DNA from: Azotimanducus sp963663145
Lineage (GTDB): Bacteria > Pseudomonadota > Gammaproteobacteria > Pseudomonadales > Azotimanducaceae
NCBI GenBank assembly: GCA_963663145.1
Contig: OY760134.1
Location: 124,001-188,000 of the forward strand
Direction of reading: 5' to 3'
Length of the DNA stretch: 64,000 nt
Shown here: piece by piece, positions 34,747 to 44,334 of the stretch
Position numbering within the stretch: the stretch's first letter is position 1
How the letters are laid out: each line of letters starts with the position of its first letter
The notes under the pieces: generated by a model
Databases searched by the model: none
The model's input: only the letters and a program-made list of their open reading frames with translations
What the model was told of the DNA's origin: nothing
Position numbers and translations under genes: made by a program

Positions 34747-35931
34747 GTGGCAGAACAATCGACAATCAGCGCCAGCGGCGCACCCGATACCCTGTTCGCT
34801 TGGGCATCGGTGCTGGCGGTGGCCATTGGGGGCGTTGGGGTGTTCACCATCGCCCCCCTGCTTGTCGGGGCGCTCACCGAAGCCGGTCGGCTGACTGGCA
34901 TAGAGATTGGCTGGGTGGCGGCTGCGGATACCTTGGGCATGTTGTTGGTGGCCGTCGGCGGGCCCCTGTGGGTGAAGCGCATCGCTTGGCGAGCAAGCGT
35001 GAACCTAGGCCTGCTGCTGATGCTGACGGCGAATCTGGCATCGCTCTGGCTGCTCGAGACCTTCGCAGGTCTGTTGATCGTTCGCATACTCGCTGGCCTA
35101 GGGACTGGGCTCGCATACTGCATCGCCATCGCCTCGCTCGGCGCACACGCGAAATCCGAACGCGCCTTTGGCTGGCTGGTCGCCACGCAGGTCGCGTATG
35201 GCGTGGTCAGCCTCGGACTCCTGCCGCTCCTGCTGCCACGATTCGGCGTCCCGGTGTTGTTCGTTTATTTGTCGGTGTGGACGATGGTGGCACTCGCCTT
35301 GAGTCTGTTCGGTTTCCCGCACAACCAAAAGCTCCCGGGAGGCGATGGGATGCGCTTTATGCGCCGCATCTGGCGGCCCGCCGCCAGCGTCTTCCTTGGT
35401 CTCGCACTCTACTACGTCGCCATGGGCGGGGTCTGGGCCTACATTGAGCGCGTCGGCGACGGCGTGCGCCTGCCGACCAAAGTCATCGGCCAGATTCTGA
35501 TGATCGGCTATGCGCTGAGCTTCTTCGGTGCCATCGCCTGTGAACGGGTGACGGACAAGATTGGACGCGCGCGAACCTTGTTGCTCGCGGGCGTGGTGCA
35601 AATCCTGACGCTCGTCGCGCTGCTCTGGATGGATCCCGGCAGCGGGCTCTTGGTGTACGCGGCCGCGACCATTGTCTACCAATTTTTCTGGAGCTTTGCG
35701 CTGCCAGCGATCATGGCCATTTTTAATGGCGTGGATGCGTCCGGGCGTATCGTAGTGCTCGCCGCGACGGCCTTCAAGACGGGGGAATTCATCGGCCCGC
35801 CGCTCATGGCAACAGGCATACTGGCCTTCGGGCTGCCCTCGGTCAGTCTGCTCGGCGCGCTGTTTATTGTTGCCGGAATGGGCGTGCTGCTTGTGGCCGA
35901 TTCACGCTACGCGACTCAGGCCGACACATGA
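34747..35931 (+). CDS. Major facilitator superfamily transporter
   Basis: A membrane carrier of about 394 residues with roughly twelve hydrophobic segments (LFAWASVLAVAIGGVGVFTI first, TGILAFGLPSVSLLGALF among the last). The frame is open from ATG 34618, but the first 43 codons overlap the LysR control region and look non-coding, so GTG 34747 is preferred; the start remains uncertain. The 3' end overlaps the amidase start (ATGA), so the carrier probably imports an amide that the amidase hydrolyses. The substrate is not evident. Confidence 0.85.
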   Translation: MAEQSTISASGAPDTLFAWASVLAVAIGGVGVFTIAPLLVGALTEAGRLTGIEIGWVAAADTLGMLLVAVGGPLWVKRIAWRASVNLGLLLMLTANLASLWLLETFAGLLIVRILAGLGTGLAYCIAIASLGAHAKSERAFGWLVATQVAYGVVSLGLLPLLLPRFGVPVLFVYLSVWTMVALALSLFGFPHNQKLPGGDGMRFMRRIWRPAASVFLGLALYYVAMGGVWAYIERVGDGVRLPTKVIGQILMIGYALSFFGAIACERVTDKIGRARTLLLAGVVQILTLVALLWMDPGSGLLVYAAATIVYQFFWSFALPAIMAIFNGVDASGRIVVLAATAFKTGEFIGPPLMATGILAFGLPSVSLLGALFIVAGMGVLLVADSRYATQADT

Positions 35932-37361
35932 GCGATTATCCGCACCACCGGCCAAGCGAATTCTTGTCCGCCTGCGAGACGCTGGTATTGTTTCGCGAGG
36001 GTGAACTGTCGCCGGTCGAGTTCATGCGTACAACGCTTGACCGCTGCGCATCGATCAACAAACACATCAATGCAGTGGCCTATCTCTTCCCGGACGAGGC
36101 ATTGCGCGAGGCGAAAAACAGTGAGCAACGGTACCTCAGGGGCGAGGCATATGCGCTCGACGGTCTGCCAACGGCCATCAAGGATGAAACAGGAATCGCC
36201 GGTCAACCGGCCCCGAACGGTTCGCTGCTCTGGCGAGACCGAGTCTCGACTTCGACCGATCCGGTGCCGCAAAGGCTGCGGCGCGACGGCGCAATCGTGC
36301 ATATGCGGGCGACAGCGCCCGAAGGCTCCTGCGGGGCGGTCACCTGGTCGCACCTCTGGGGGGTCACGCGCAATCCTTGGAACCTTGACATCACCCCGGG
36401 CGGCTCGTCTGGAGGCTGTGCGGCTGCAGTGGCTGCGGGGATGGCGAGCCTCGCCAACGCGACCGACAGCGGTGGCTCAATACGCATCCCCGCCGCGCTC
36501 TGCGGCGTGGTGGGCGTCAAGGCCAGCTTCGGGCGTATTCCAGAAATCCCGCCTTATAACAACGACCCCTATTGTCACCATGGCTACCTGACGCGAACTA
36601 TTGAGGATGCCGCGCTGCTCTACCCGCGCCTCGCCGGAGCCCACGAACTCGACCCCTCCTCGCAGCTCGCATGCAAGCCATTGCCCGAGCAATTCGCGTC
36701 TATCGCTGGCTTGCGCATCGCGTGGTCCGAGGACCTTGGATTCTATCCGGTTCAGGAAGACATCACGGCTGCCCTACGCAAGGCGGTCGCACACTTGCGC
36801 GATGCTGGGGCACAGCTTGAGGCGGTGTCGCTCGATTGGGACGAGCGCGTCATCTTCACCGCGCGCGCCCACCAGTATCGCGGAGTCCGAGCGACACTGA
36901 GTCGCGAGCAGTTCGACCAGATGAAGCGGCACAAACTCACCCCCTACTACCGACGTTTTTTGCACAACGCTCTGTTCGTCCCAGAACGCGACCTGGCGCA
37001 AGCAGACGCTTACCGCCTGCATATGCAGCGCAGCCTGGAGCGGCTATTCGCCGAGTTCGATGCCCTCATTTGTCCAACCGTCGCGTCCACGCGCATACCG
37101 GCAAACTTTGATTCGACTCAAGATGAGGTACATATTCTTGGCCAGCGCGTGGACCCTGTGAAAGGTTGGTTTATGACCTATCCCTTCAATACGCTCAGCC
37201 GGCATCCGGTGATCTCAATGCCCATTGGACTTGCCGAGAACAACGTGCCCATCGGTGCCCAAGTGGTTGCGCCGGGCGAGGACGAACCCATGTGTTTTCG
37301 CGTCGCCAGCGCGCTCGGCGCACTCGTGCCCAAAGTTCCGCCGCATGCTCTGACCGAGTGA
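35928..37361 (+). CDS. Amidase signature family hydrolase
   Basis: A 477-residue amidase of the GatA/AS family with the Ser-cisSer-Lys triad: lysine in TAIKDETGI (near residue 85), GGSSGG (near 161-166), and the nucleophilic serine in DSGGSIRIPAALCGVVG (near 185). It hydrolyses a carboxamide to acid and ammonia. It is coupled to the MFS gene by a four-base overlap and is probably under LysR control. It is not a GatA because the gatBC partners are absent. The substrate is unknown. Confidence 0.9.
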   Translation: MSDYPHHRPSEFLSACETLVLFREGELSPVEFMRTTLDRCASINKHINAVAYLFPDEALREAKNSEQRYLRGEAYALDGLPTAIKDETGIAGQPAPNGSLLWRDRVSTSTDPVPQRLRRDGAIVHMRATAPEGSCGAVTWSHLWGVTRNPWNLDITPGGSSGGCAAAVAAGMASLANATDSGGSIRIPAALCGVVGVKASFGRIPEIPPYNNDPYCHHGYLTRTIEDAALLYPRLAGAHELDPSSQLACKPLPEQFASIAGLRIAWSEDLGFYPVQEDITAALRKAVAHLRDAGAQLEAVSLDWDERVIFTARAHQYRGVRATLSREQFDQMKRHKLTPYYRRFLHNALFVPERDLAQADAYRLHMQRSLERLFAEFDALICPTVASTRIPANFDSTQDEVHILGQRVDPVKGWFMTYPFNTLSRHPVISMPIGLAENNVPIGAQVVAPGEDEPMCFRVASALGALVPKVPPHALTE

Positions 37362-37421
37362 TACAAACACTTTCCCGCGTGGATCAGTCACCATTAGATG
37401 AGTGCAAGACCCGGTCAATAC

Positions 37422-39041
37422 CTATGTCGAGCGCTCGTCGGGCAAATCTGCGAGCGCATGGCGCAGGGGCTCGAGATGCCGCTTGTATCGGCGCCACTTG
37501 CCAACTGACGAGGCGTATACCGGCAGACGAATCTGTGCGGTGCTCGCGGTACCCACCGGCCGCGCTCGCTCGTGAAAGCGCAATGCGTCATCGCGCCACG
37601 CCAATTGCAAATGGTCATAGACTTGGCGCGCGGTGGTTTCGGGTTCGGCAACCAAGGATTCGTAGTCAACATCAAAAATACGACCCGGCAGGGTGCGCCG
37701 CCAATGCGCCATGAGTTGGCGATAGAGTTGATAGTAAGCCGCCATCTCCGACAGCCGGTAGCTGTGCGGACAGGCGTTGGCACCAAACAATTGCTTGTAG
37801 TTGCTGAAACAGGCATCCATGGGATTGCGCCTAAGATGCAGGATTCTTGCCTGTGGCAGCGCCCTCGCGATGGCACCGAGATAGAGAAAATTATTCGGCA
37901 TCTTGTCGATGAAGTAGGGTACGTGGCCCGTTCTGGGACGGGTACTCAGCACATAGCGCCGGCCAAGTTCGCGATAGTCGAACTCGCGCATGGCGTCGAA
38001 CAGTTCCTCAATCTTCAACCCCGGCCGAAGGGCGCGCGCCATCTGTACGGTTTCGGCAAGAAAGTTCTGCAGCTCGCCTGCCGCGAACACCGCTTCATGC
38101 CCGCACACAATCTGTTCAAGCAGGGTGGTTCCTGTACGCGGCAGACCGAGAATAAAAATCGGCTCCCGGCTTTCATAGCCCGCCAAGTTTGGCATCTCAA
38201 GCGGCTCGGCAAAGGCATCACGGATGCGCGCGAACAGGGTGCGGTCGGCATCCGTGTGGTAGTTGAGCTGGCGACGCTTCTCTTCGTTGCCGCGCTGCAA
38301 CCAAGCAAACGCTTCGTCATAGTCTTCGAGATCTTCGTAGGATTTGGCGAGTGCCATGCTCACGTATAAGCGCGCCTCGGATTGGTGCTGAAACTGCTTG
38401 TGGGTTTGCAGCAGCCATTGCACATGGTTGTCCTCGGGTCGCTGCGTGCGCAACTGCGCGAGCGACCAATAGGCAATGAATTTCGTGGGTTCGATCGCGA
38501 GCGCCTCGCGGTAAGAGCGCTCCGCTTCCTCTGACCGGTCACAGAAATTCAGCATGCTGGCAAGATTGAACAGATTACGAGCGCTCTTCGGGCGCAGGGT
38601 CGCCACCTTGCGAAATACCTCCAAGGCGCGTTCGTATTCACCCAGATTGCCGTACACCACGCCGATCGCATCCCAGACTTCCGGGTTCGCTGAGTCGAGC
38701 CCTTGCGCCCGCTCAGCCGCCGCCAGCGCATCGCGCACGCGGCCTTGCGCGAACAGGCTTCGGCCGAGCAGAGATTGACACTCGGCGTGGCGCGGGTCGC
38801 AGCGTAGTCCACCGCGCAGCGAAACCTCCGCCGCTGAGGGATTCCCCGAACGCATTTCACAATAGCCTTTCCAGTAGTGAGCATCGGCATCCACCGGGTG
38901 CTCGCTCAGCCATTGCGTCGCCTCTGCCAAGCCGAGGTCAAACTGTTTTTGCCGCACATGACCGACAATGATCTTGATCCGCGCCTTGACTCGATCAGGC
39001 GGTAGGCTGTGCGTACTCATCGCAACTCGTTCGCTTTCCAT
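37422..39041 (-). CDS. TPR-repeat sulfotransferase 2
   Basis: A 539-residue protein with TPR helices (about 20-230, e.g. NPEVWDAIGVVYGNLGEYER) and a C-terminal Sulfotransfer_3-like domain. The PAPS loop is IFILGLPRTGTTLLEQ (near 297-315) and the 3'-phosphate site is LHLRRNPMDACFSNYKQLFG (near 402-421). The ATG at 39041 or the ATG eight codons later may be the start. It is divergent from TonB receptor C. As with sulfotransferase 1, pairing with a receptor suggests it sulfates the ligand, the receptor or a surface product. This is inference. Confidence 0.9.
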   Translation of the reverse strand: MESERVAMSTHSLPPDRVKARIKIIVGHVRQKQFDLGLAEATQWLSEHPVDADAHYWKGYCEMRSGNPSAAEVSLRGGLRCDPRHAECQSLLGRSLFAQGRVRDALAAAERAQGLDSANPEVWDAIGVVYGNLGEYERALEVFRKVATLRPKSARNLFNLASMLNFCDRSEEAERSYREALAIEPTKFIAYWSLAQLRTQRPEDNHVQWLLQTHKQFQHQSEARLYVSMALAKSYEDLEDYDEAFAWLQRGNEEKRRQLNYHTDADRTLFARIRDAFAEPLEMPNLAGYESREPIFILGLPRTGTTLLEQIVCGHEAVFAAGELQNFLAETVQMARALRPGLKIEELFDAMREFDYRELGRRYVLSTRPRTGHVPYFIDKMPNNFLYLGAIARALPQARILHLRRNPMDACFSNYKQLFGANACPHSYRLSEMAAYYQLYRQLMAHWRRTLPGRIFDVDYESLVAEPETTARQVYDHLQLAWRDDALRFHERARPVGTASTAQIRLPVYASSVGKWRRYKRHLEPLRHALADLPDERST

Positions 39042-39140
39042 CTAGAGATTCGATAGTTCCTATTTTGGCTTCGCAAGCCGCAAGTGCTATGTTTCCACTT
39101 ACTCCCAATTATCGCTCTCAGACCACGCAAGGGGGGAGCC

Positions 39141-41540
39141 ATGAGACGAAACAAGCGTATACGCCGCAGCAATCCGATCAAGAACAAGCATGTCATGTGT
39201 CTTGCTCTATCCTACTCCGCATTGTCCGCGCATGCTCTCACAGGTGCCGAACAGGCATTTGCCGAGGACAATGAGGGCAACGCGCAATCCGCGGCCTCGC
39301 CACCGGCTCTCGAAGAGATCGTGGTGACGGCGGCGCGGCGCGAAACCAGTGTGCAGGACACCGCTTACAACGTCTCGGCGGTCTCCGGACAGACGTTGGT
39401 TGACAGTGGCATCGCGCGGCCCGAAGATCTTGCGAAGCTGATTGCCGGCGTAAGCGTCACCGATGGCGGCGGGCGCTTCAGAAATCCCATCAGCATTCGC
39501 GGCATAGGGGCTCCTGGCACAGCTCCGAGCGACTTTTTCACCACCGAAGCCACCGCCTACTACGTCAACGAGACCCCCTTCGAGCACCTCAACCTACGCA
39601 TCACCGATGTCGAGCGAGTCGAGGTGTTGCGCGGGCCTCAAGGAACCCTCTACGGTGCCGGTGCGCTCGGTGGGGTAGTTCGTTATATTTTGAACGAGCC
39701 TGACAGCCAAGCGTTTGCCGCTAGCCTCAACACGCGAATCGCTTCCACACAGGAGTCAAGCGGCCTTGGCTCGGACACGGTCGCCGTCTTGAATATTCCG
39801 CTTGCCAATAACCAGATGGCCTTGCGCTTGGTCGGCAACTATTTTGAGCAAAGCGGTTTCATCGACTACGTGACCTATCCGGACGAGGCGGCGGCGGGCT
39901 TCTTTACGGCACGCAAGGAGGAAGACGCGAATACCGAAGAGCTTTGGCAGTTGCGCGCTACCTTGGGTTGGGATGTCAGTGCCGACTGGTACGTGCAGGC
40001 GTCCTACACCACTCAGCAGCAGGATACGCAAGGTCGACCAGCCTACACCTTAGATACGCTCAATCGCCTTGATGCGGTCAACAGCGACTTTACGAGTAAG
40101 AGCGCCTACAGCGGGCTGCACTCGGAATATTCGGAACGCGAGTTCTCGCTGCTCTCACTCGATGTCGAGGGCAGTCTCGGCTGGGCAGACGCAACCTTTG
40201 CCGCATCGATGCACGAGGACGACTACTTCACCCAGGGAGACATCACGCGCTTTTTGGAAGGACTGCTTGGTGGCTACTATCTACCCTTCGACGAATTGAA
40301 CGGCTATGACGACAACACGATCGACACCGAAACCTCAACCGCGGAACTGCGCCTGCAATCTCCCGCCGCGAGCGATCTTGAATGGACCGTTGGTGCCTTT
40401 TACCTCGACCAGCAGCGCGCTTGGGGGTTGCTTGAGCACACGCCCGGACTGAACGAGTATTTCTTCGGCGTGGGTACCAGCGTGGCACCGAACGACTTCA
40501 ACCTCGATCAAACCGATGACTATAGCCAGTATGCGGTCTACGGCGAAGTCACCGTGCCGCTGAGCGAGTCGCTGCGGGTGAGTGGCGGAGCGCGATACTT
40601 CAAGGAAGAGTCAGACATCAACCTGCTCGTCTGGTACCCGATTTACCAAGGGCTTGAAGGTTACGATGATCCTGACGAAGCGTCGAACAATCAAGGCAGC
40701 GGCGGTTCTTTCGATGATGTCCATTTCAAATTCAACGTCTCCTACGATGTCAGTGAGGACATGCTTGGCTACTTCACTTTCTCGCAAGGCTTTCGTCGCG
40801 GCGGCTCCAACCCGATACCGAGCGCTCAGGCGGGAGCTGCCAAAGCACTTGCCGAGCAAGTTCGCTTTTTCGAGCCCGATACGCTTGACAACTATGAAAT
40901 CGGGGTCAAGAGCAGTTGGATGGACAACCGGCTGATCGCCAATCTCGCTGTGTACCATGTCGCGTGGAAAGACCTGCACGGATACCACGGATCGGTGACG
41001 GACCCCGTCAGTGGCGAGTCGGTCAGCCTTCCCATCAGCTTCCGCACCAATTCCGGAGATGCCATGAGCCGCGGCTTTGAACTCGACCTCAGTGCGTTAA
41101 TTACTGAACAGCTTGAGCTGCGCGCGGGCCTCGCGTACAACACCATTGAAGCGGACGGCACCACCCAATTTCAAGAGGATGGCGACAAGGTGGCCGGCAA
41201 GCCGGAATGGCAAGGCTATGCCTCAGGCACCTACTCGTGGACGCTGGCTTCTGGTTGGCTGGCGAGTGCCAACCTCACCCTTTACCATCGTGGTGATTTA
41301 CGGGTGAATGACAGCGGAAGTAACGCGCCGACTGCCGCTCAGAGTCGCGATCAGCTTGACGGCTATGTCTTGGTAGATGCGTCTGTCGGCATCGAATCGG
41401 ACACTTGGTCGCTGCGTGTGTTCGCCGAGAACCTCCTTGACGACCACGCCGAAGTCTCGTTCCAGAGTGCCCAAGGGATGCGTCGCGTTTATGTGAACCG
41501 TCCCCTGACAGTCGGCCTACAGGGTGCGATCAAACTCTAG
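39141..41540 (+). CDS. TonB-dependent outer-membrane receptor C
   Basis: A receptor of about 799 residues. The ATG at 39141 follows GGGGGGAG. A long basic start precedes the signal segment (VMCLALSYSALSAHAL), then LEEIVVTAARRE, a plug with RGIGAPGTAPSDFF and LRGPQGTLYGAGALGG, and the barrel. It is not close to receptors A and B. It is divergent from sulfotransferase 2 and upstream of an exported amidohydrolase, which may act on the imported material. Confidence 0.9.
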   Translation: MRRNKRIRRSNPIKNKHVMCLALSYSALSAHALTGAEQAFAEDNEGNAQSAASPPALEEIVVTAARRETSVQDTAYNVSAVSGQTLVDSGIARPEDLAKLIAGVSVTDGGGRFRNPISIRGIGAPGTAPSDFFTTEATAYYVNETPFEHLNLRITDVERVEVLRGPQGTLYGAGALGGVVRYILNEPDSQAFAASLNTRIASTQESSGLGSDTVAVLNIPLANNQMALRLVGNYFEQSGFIDYVTYPDEAAAGFFTARKEEDANTEELWQLRATLGWDVSADWYVQASYTTQQQDTQGRPAYTLDTLNRLDAVNSDFTSKSAYSGLHSEYSEREFSLLSLDVEGSLGWADATFAASMHEDDYFTQGDITRFLEGLLGGYYLPFDELNGYDDNTIDTETSTAELRLQSPAASDLEWTVGAFYLDQQRAWGLLEHTPGLNEYFFGVGTSVAPNDFNLDQTDDYSQYAVYGEVTVPLSESLRVSGGARYFKEESDINLLVWYPIYQGLEGYDDPDEASNNQGSGGSFDDVHFKFNVSYDVSEDMLGYFTFSQGFRRGGSNPIPSAQAGAAKALAEQVRFFEPDTLDNYEIGVKSSWMDNRLIANLAVYHVAWKDLHGYHGSVTDPVSGESVSLPISFRTNSGDAMSRGFELDLSALITEQLELRAGLAYNTIEADGTTQFQEDGDKVAGKPEWQGYASGTYSWTLASGWLASANLTLYHRGDLRVNDSGSNAPTAAQSRDQLDGYVLVDASVGIESDTWSLRVFAENLLDDHAEVSFQSAQGMRRVYVNRPLTVGLQGAIKL

Positions 41541-41614
41541 CCCGCGCGCCGACTATGTGACTCAAGGAGTCAGCGCGTCTGTGTTGTGGTGAATTAAACA
41601 GGTTTCACCTGCGA

Positions 41615-42925
41615 GTGACTGTCGCTTGGCGGAGATCTTGGCTCGCTTACTTGCTGGTTGCGCTTATTGCCGAAGCGGCGGTGGCATCTGAAGACCCTGG
41701 GAACCTGCACCACGCGCTGCATCAGCTTGCCGATCAGGTGCAGCCACAAGTGGTCGCTTGGCGGCGCGACATTCATCAACATCCAGAACTTGCCAACCGC
41801 GAATTTCGCACCGCACGCTTGGTCGCCGAGCACCTGCGCCACATTGGTCTCGACCAAGTCCGCACGGGCATTGCCTATACGGGTGTGGTTGGCGTGTTGC
41901 GTGGCGGGCATCCCGGCCCAGTGGTGGCCTTGCGTGCCGATATGGACGCGCTGCCGGTCCAAGAAGCCCTTGACCTGCCCTACGCATCACGGGTGCGCAC
42001 CATATACCGGGGTGAAGAAACCGCCGTGATGCATGCCTGTGGTCACGATGCGCATGTGGCCATTCTGCTCGGCGTGGCGACCGTGCTCGCCGAGTTGCGT
42101 GCACAACTGCCCGGTAGCGTGGTGTTCATCTTCCAGCCCGCAGAGGAAGGGCCTCCGCAAGGCGAGGACGGCGGGGCGGCGCTGATGCTCAAGGAAGGGG
42201 CCTTCGCCGATCCACGGCCCGAAGCCATATTCGCGCTGCACGTCGCGAACGACCCGCCCGGAGTCGTTTCCTACAGGGCTGGCGGAATCAACGCGGCGTC
42301 CTTGCCATTCGATATTACCCTGCACCGGACGCAAGCGCCTCGGCAAGCCTTCGGGCAGGGTGGAGATGCGCTGCTCGCCAGCGCCCACCTCATCTTGGCA
42401 CTGCAAGCCTTGGTCAGCAGAGAAGTCGATGCCATCTTGGCACCCTCAGTGGTGACCATAGGTCGAATCCGCACCCAGCAGCATGGGGCAGAGGTTGAAC
42501 TCAGCGGCATGGCGCGCACACTGCATCCCGACCTCGTGCCTCAGCTCAGACGGCGACTACCGGAACTGGCCCGGGGCACGGCCTCGGCGCACGCAGTCAA
42601 GGCTGAGTTTCAGTTCCGTCAAGATGCACTTCCGGTCAACTTTACCGACCCGGCTCTGCTCGAGCGCATGTTGCCAACACTTGAGCGAAGCGGGAATGCA
42701 CGTGGCACTTTCATTTCTCCAGCGCAGCTCGGTGCCGAAGATTTCGGCTTTTTTGCCGAAGAAGTGCCGGGACTCTACTTTTACATGGGGGTCAACCCGG
42801 AAGGGAAAACCGCTGCGCAGAGCGCCCCCAATCACTCACCTTACTTCTTCGTCAATGATGAGGCCCTCGTCTATGGTGTGCGCATGCTGAGTGCGCTCGC
42901 TTACGATTATCTGCGCCAAGGCTGA
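41615..42925 (+). CDS. Exported M20-family amidohydrolase
   Basis: A 436-residue metal-dependent amidohydrolase of the M20D type (hippurate or N-acyl-amino-acid hydrolase like). Metal and catalytic blocks are HQHPELANRE, RADMDALPVQE, MHACGHDAHVA, FQPAEEGPPQGE, GAEDFGFF and APNHSPYF. A signal-like N-terminus (WLAYLLVALIAEAAVAS) suggests periplasmic location, unlike most family members. It starts at GTG 41615, 74 bp after receptor C, and is probably co-expressed with it. It would cleave an N-acyl or N-aryl amino acid. Confidence 0.9.
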   Translation: MTVAWRRSWLAYLLVALIAEAAVASEDPGNLHHALHQLADQVQPQVVAWRRDIHQHPELANREFRTARLVAEHLRHIGLDQVRTGIAYTGVVGVLRGGHPGPVVALRADMDALPVQEALDLPYASRVRTIYRGEETAVMHACGHDAHVAILLGVATVLAELRAQLPGSVVFIFQPAEEGPPQGEDGGAALMLKEGAFADPRPEAIFALHVANDPPGVVSYRAGGINAASLPFDITLHRTQAPRQAFGQGGDALLASAHLILALQALVSREVDAILAPSVVTIGRIRTQQHGAEVELSGMARTLHPDLVPQLRRRLPELARGTASAHAVKAEFQFRQDALPVNFTDPALLERMLPTLERSGNARGTFISPAQLGAEDFGFFAEEVPGLYFYMGVNPEGKTAAQSAPNHSPYFFVNDEALVYGVRMLSALAYDYLRQG

Positions 42926-43012
42926 AACCCAGCCCATATATTGCACAGGTTCCCCGCGCACGGCTGTCGGCGTTGTTCGAGGCCATACGCGCCTGTTAGC
43001 ATTGCCACCCAT

Positions 43013-44206
43013 ATGCCAAGCCTTGCCAACCAAGCACTCGCTCGCTCCGCCACCAGCGCGGAGTTTAACCCTGTGATGCTCGACTATTTTCGCCGCGAAC
43101 GGTTTCATCCCAACAGTGATGTCGAGCAGACCATTTTGGGCTGTGTACTACGCAATGGCGCCATGACCCAGGCGCAGATTTCCCGCGCCATTGATCGCCC
43201 TCAGCAAACCACCTCGCGCCTGCTGTCGCGTCTCATTGAACGCGGGTCGCTACGACTTGGCGAGCGCGTGTCCAGCGGCAAGCGTGGGCAGCTTAGCGTG
43301 AAGGTGGAGATCGTGCCCGACTACGCCTACTGCTTCGGCATAGCGATTCTCTGGGACGCCCTCGCGGTCACGCTGATGGATTTTTCTGGAGGCATCATCG
43401 ACAGCCGCTTGAGCGTCATGTCTTCCATGACCCACGATGCAGTGGTGGCGCACCTGCGAGATATGATCGAGGGCTTGAAACACAAGTGGGCAATCGCGAA
43501 TGATCGCGTGTTTGCCGCCGGTGTCGGCATTCCAGGCACCTTCATGCGCACGACCGGGCAGGTCAATACACCGCTCATTTTGGAAGAATGGACCAATATC
43601 AATCTTGAAGCGGTGCTGGCCGAAGATCTCGAGCTGCCGGTCTGGGTGGAGAACGACGGCAATGCCGCAGCCATCGGTGAAAGTCTGTTTGGCGTGGGCC
43701 GCCGCGCTCGCGATTTTGTCTATCTCTATATCGCCACCGGACTTGGCGGCGGCGTCATCCATGATGGGCGACTGGTTCGAGGTGTGTTTGGCAATGCCGG
43801 GGAAGTGGCGCAGCTCCTACCGCCCTCGATTTATCCGCATCCGAATCTTGAACTCTTGCGTCAGCTCGTGTGTCGCGAAGGCGTGGAGGTGAGTTCCGTA
43901 TCGCAATTGGTGATGGAGTTTGATCCGGATTGGCCGGGCATTGATGCTTGGATTGCCGCCACCCGCAATTCGCTATCGCTGATCGCCTCGGCTGCCGCAG
44001 CCTTGTTGGATCCGAAGGCGATCGTGATTGGCGGACGTATTCCTCGTGCCCTTGCTGAGCGGATCATCCCTCACATCGAGATTTTCGACCAGCGACGCCG
44101 TTCGTTTGAACGGCCACTGCCGAACATCCTCATTGCAGAAGCACTTGGGGACTGCGCGGCGGCGGGCGCGGCGGCACTTCCATATACCAAGTATTTTTTT
44201 CGCTAA
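43013..44206 (+). CDS. ROK family regulator/kinase
   Basis: A protein of about 397 residues. A winged-helix DNA-binding domain (about 35-95, NGAMTQAQISRAIDRPQQTTSRLLSRL) precedes a ROK domain with GVGIPGTF, WVENDGNAAAIGE and ATGLGGGVIHDG. ROK regulators of the NagC/Mlc/XylR kind respond to sugars or phosphosugars. The zinc-site CXCGXXGC motif of classical ROK proteins is not seen, so zinc binding is doubtful. It lies upstream of receptor D, the SSS symporter and a GH63-like hydrolase, so it probably controls glycoside use. Confidence 0.88.
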   Translation: MPSLANQALARSATSAEFNPVMLDYFRRERFHPNSDVEQTILGCVLRNGAMTQAQISRAIDRPQQTTSRLLSRLIERGSLRLGERVSSGKRGQLSVKVEIVPDYAYCFGIAILWDALAVTLMDFSGGIIDSRLSVMSSMTHDAVVAHLRDMIEGLKHKWAIANDRVFAAGVGIPGTFMRTTGQVNTPLILEEWTNINLEAVLAEDLELPVWVENDGNAAAIGESLFGVGRRARDFVYLYIATGLGGGVIHDGRLVRGVFGNAGEVAQLLPPSIYPHPNLELLRQLVCREGVEVSSVSQLVMEFDPDWPGIDAWIAATRNSLSLIASAAAALLDPKAIVIGGRIPRALAERIIPHIEIFDQRRRSFERPLPNILIAEALGDCAAAGAAALPYTKYFFR

Positions 44207-44334
44207 ATTTTCGGTTATAGCTCCACTTTGGGTAAATAAGATCGAGTTTGAAGCCTTATAGGTCTTGTAATTTACGCAATTTGGGTATACCTTCACACTT
44301 GTCAGCAAAAAACATCCAATTTTTGGGGGATATT

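Noticed and set aside
42932..42953. CCCATATATTGCACAGGTT resembling one end of the dispersed element
   Set aside because: It is a single degenerate end with no partner or core nearby, too little to call a copy.
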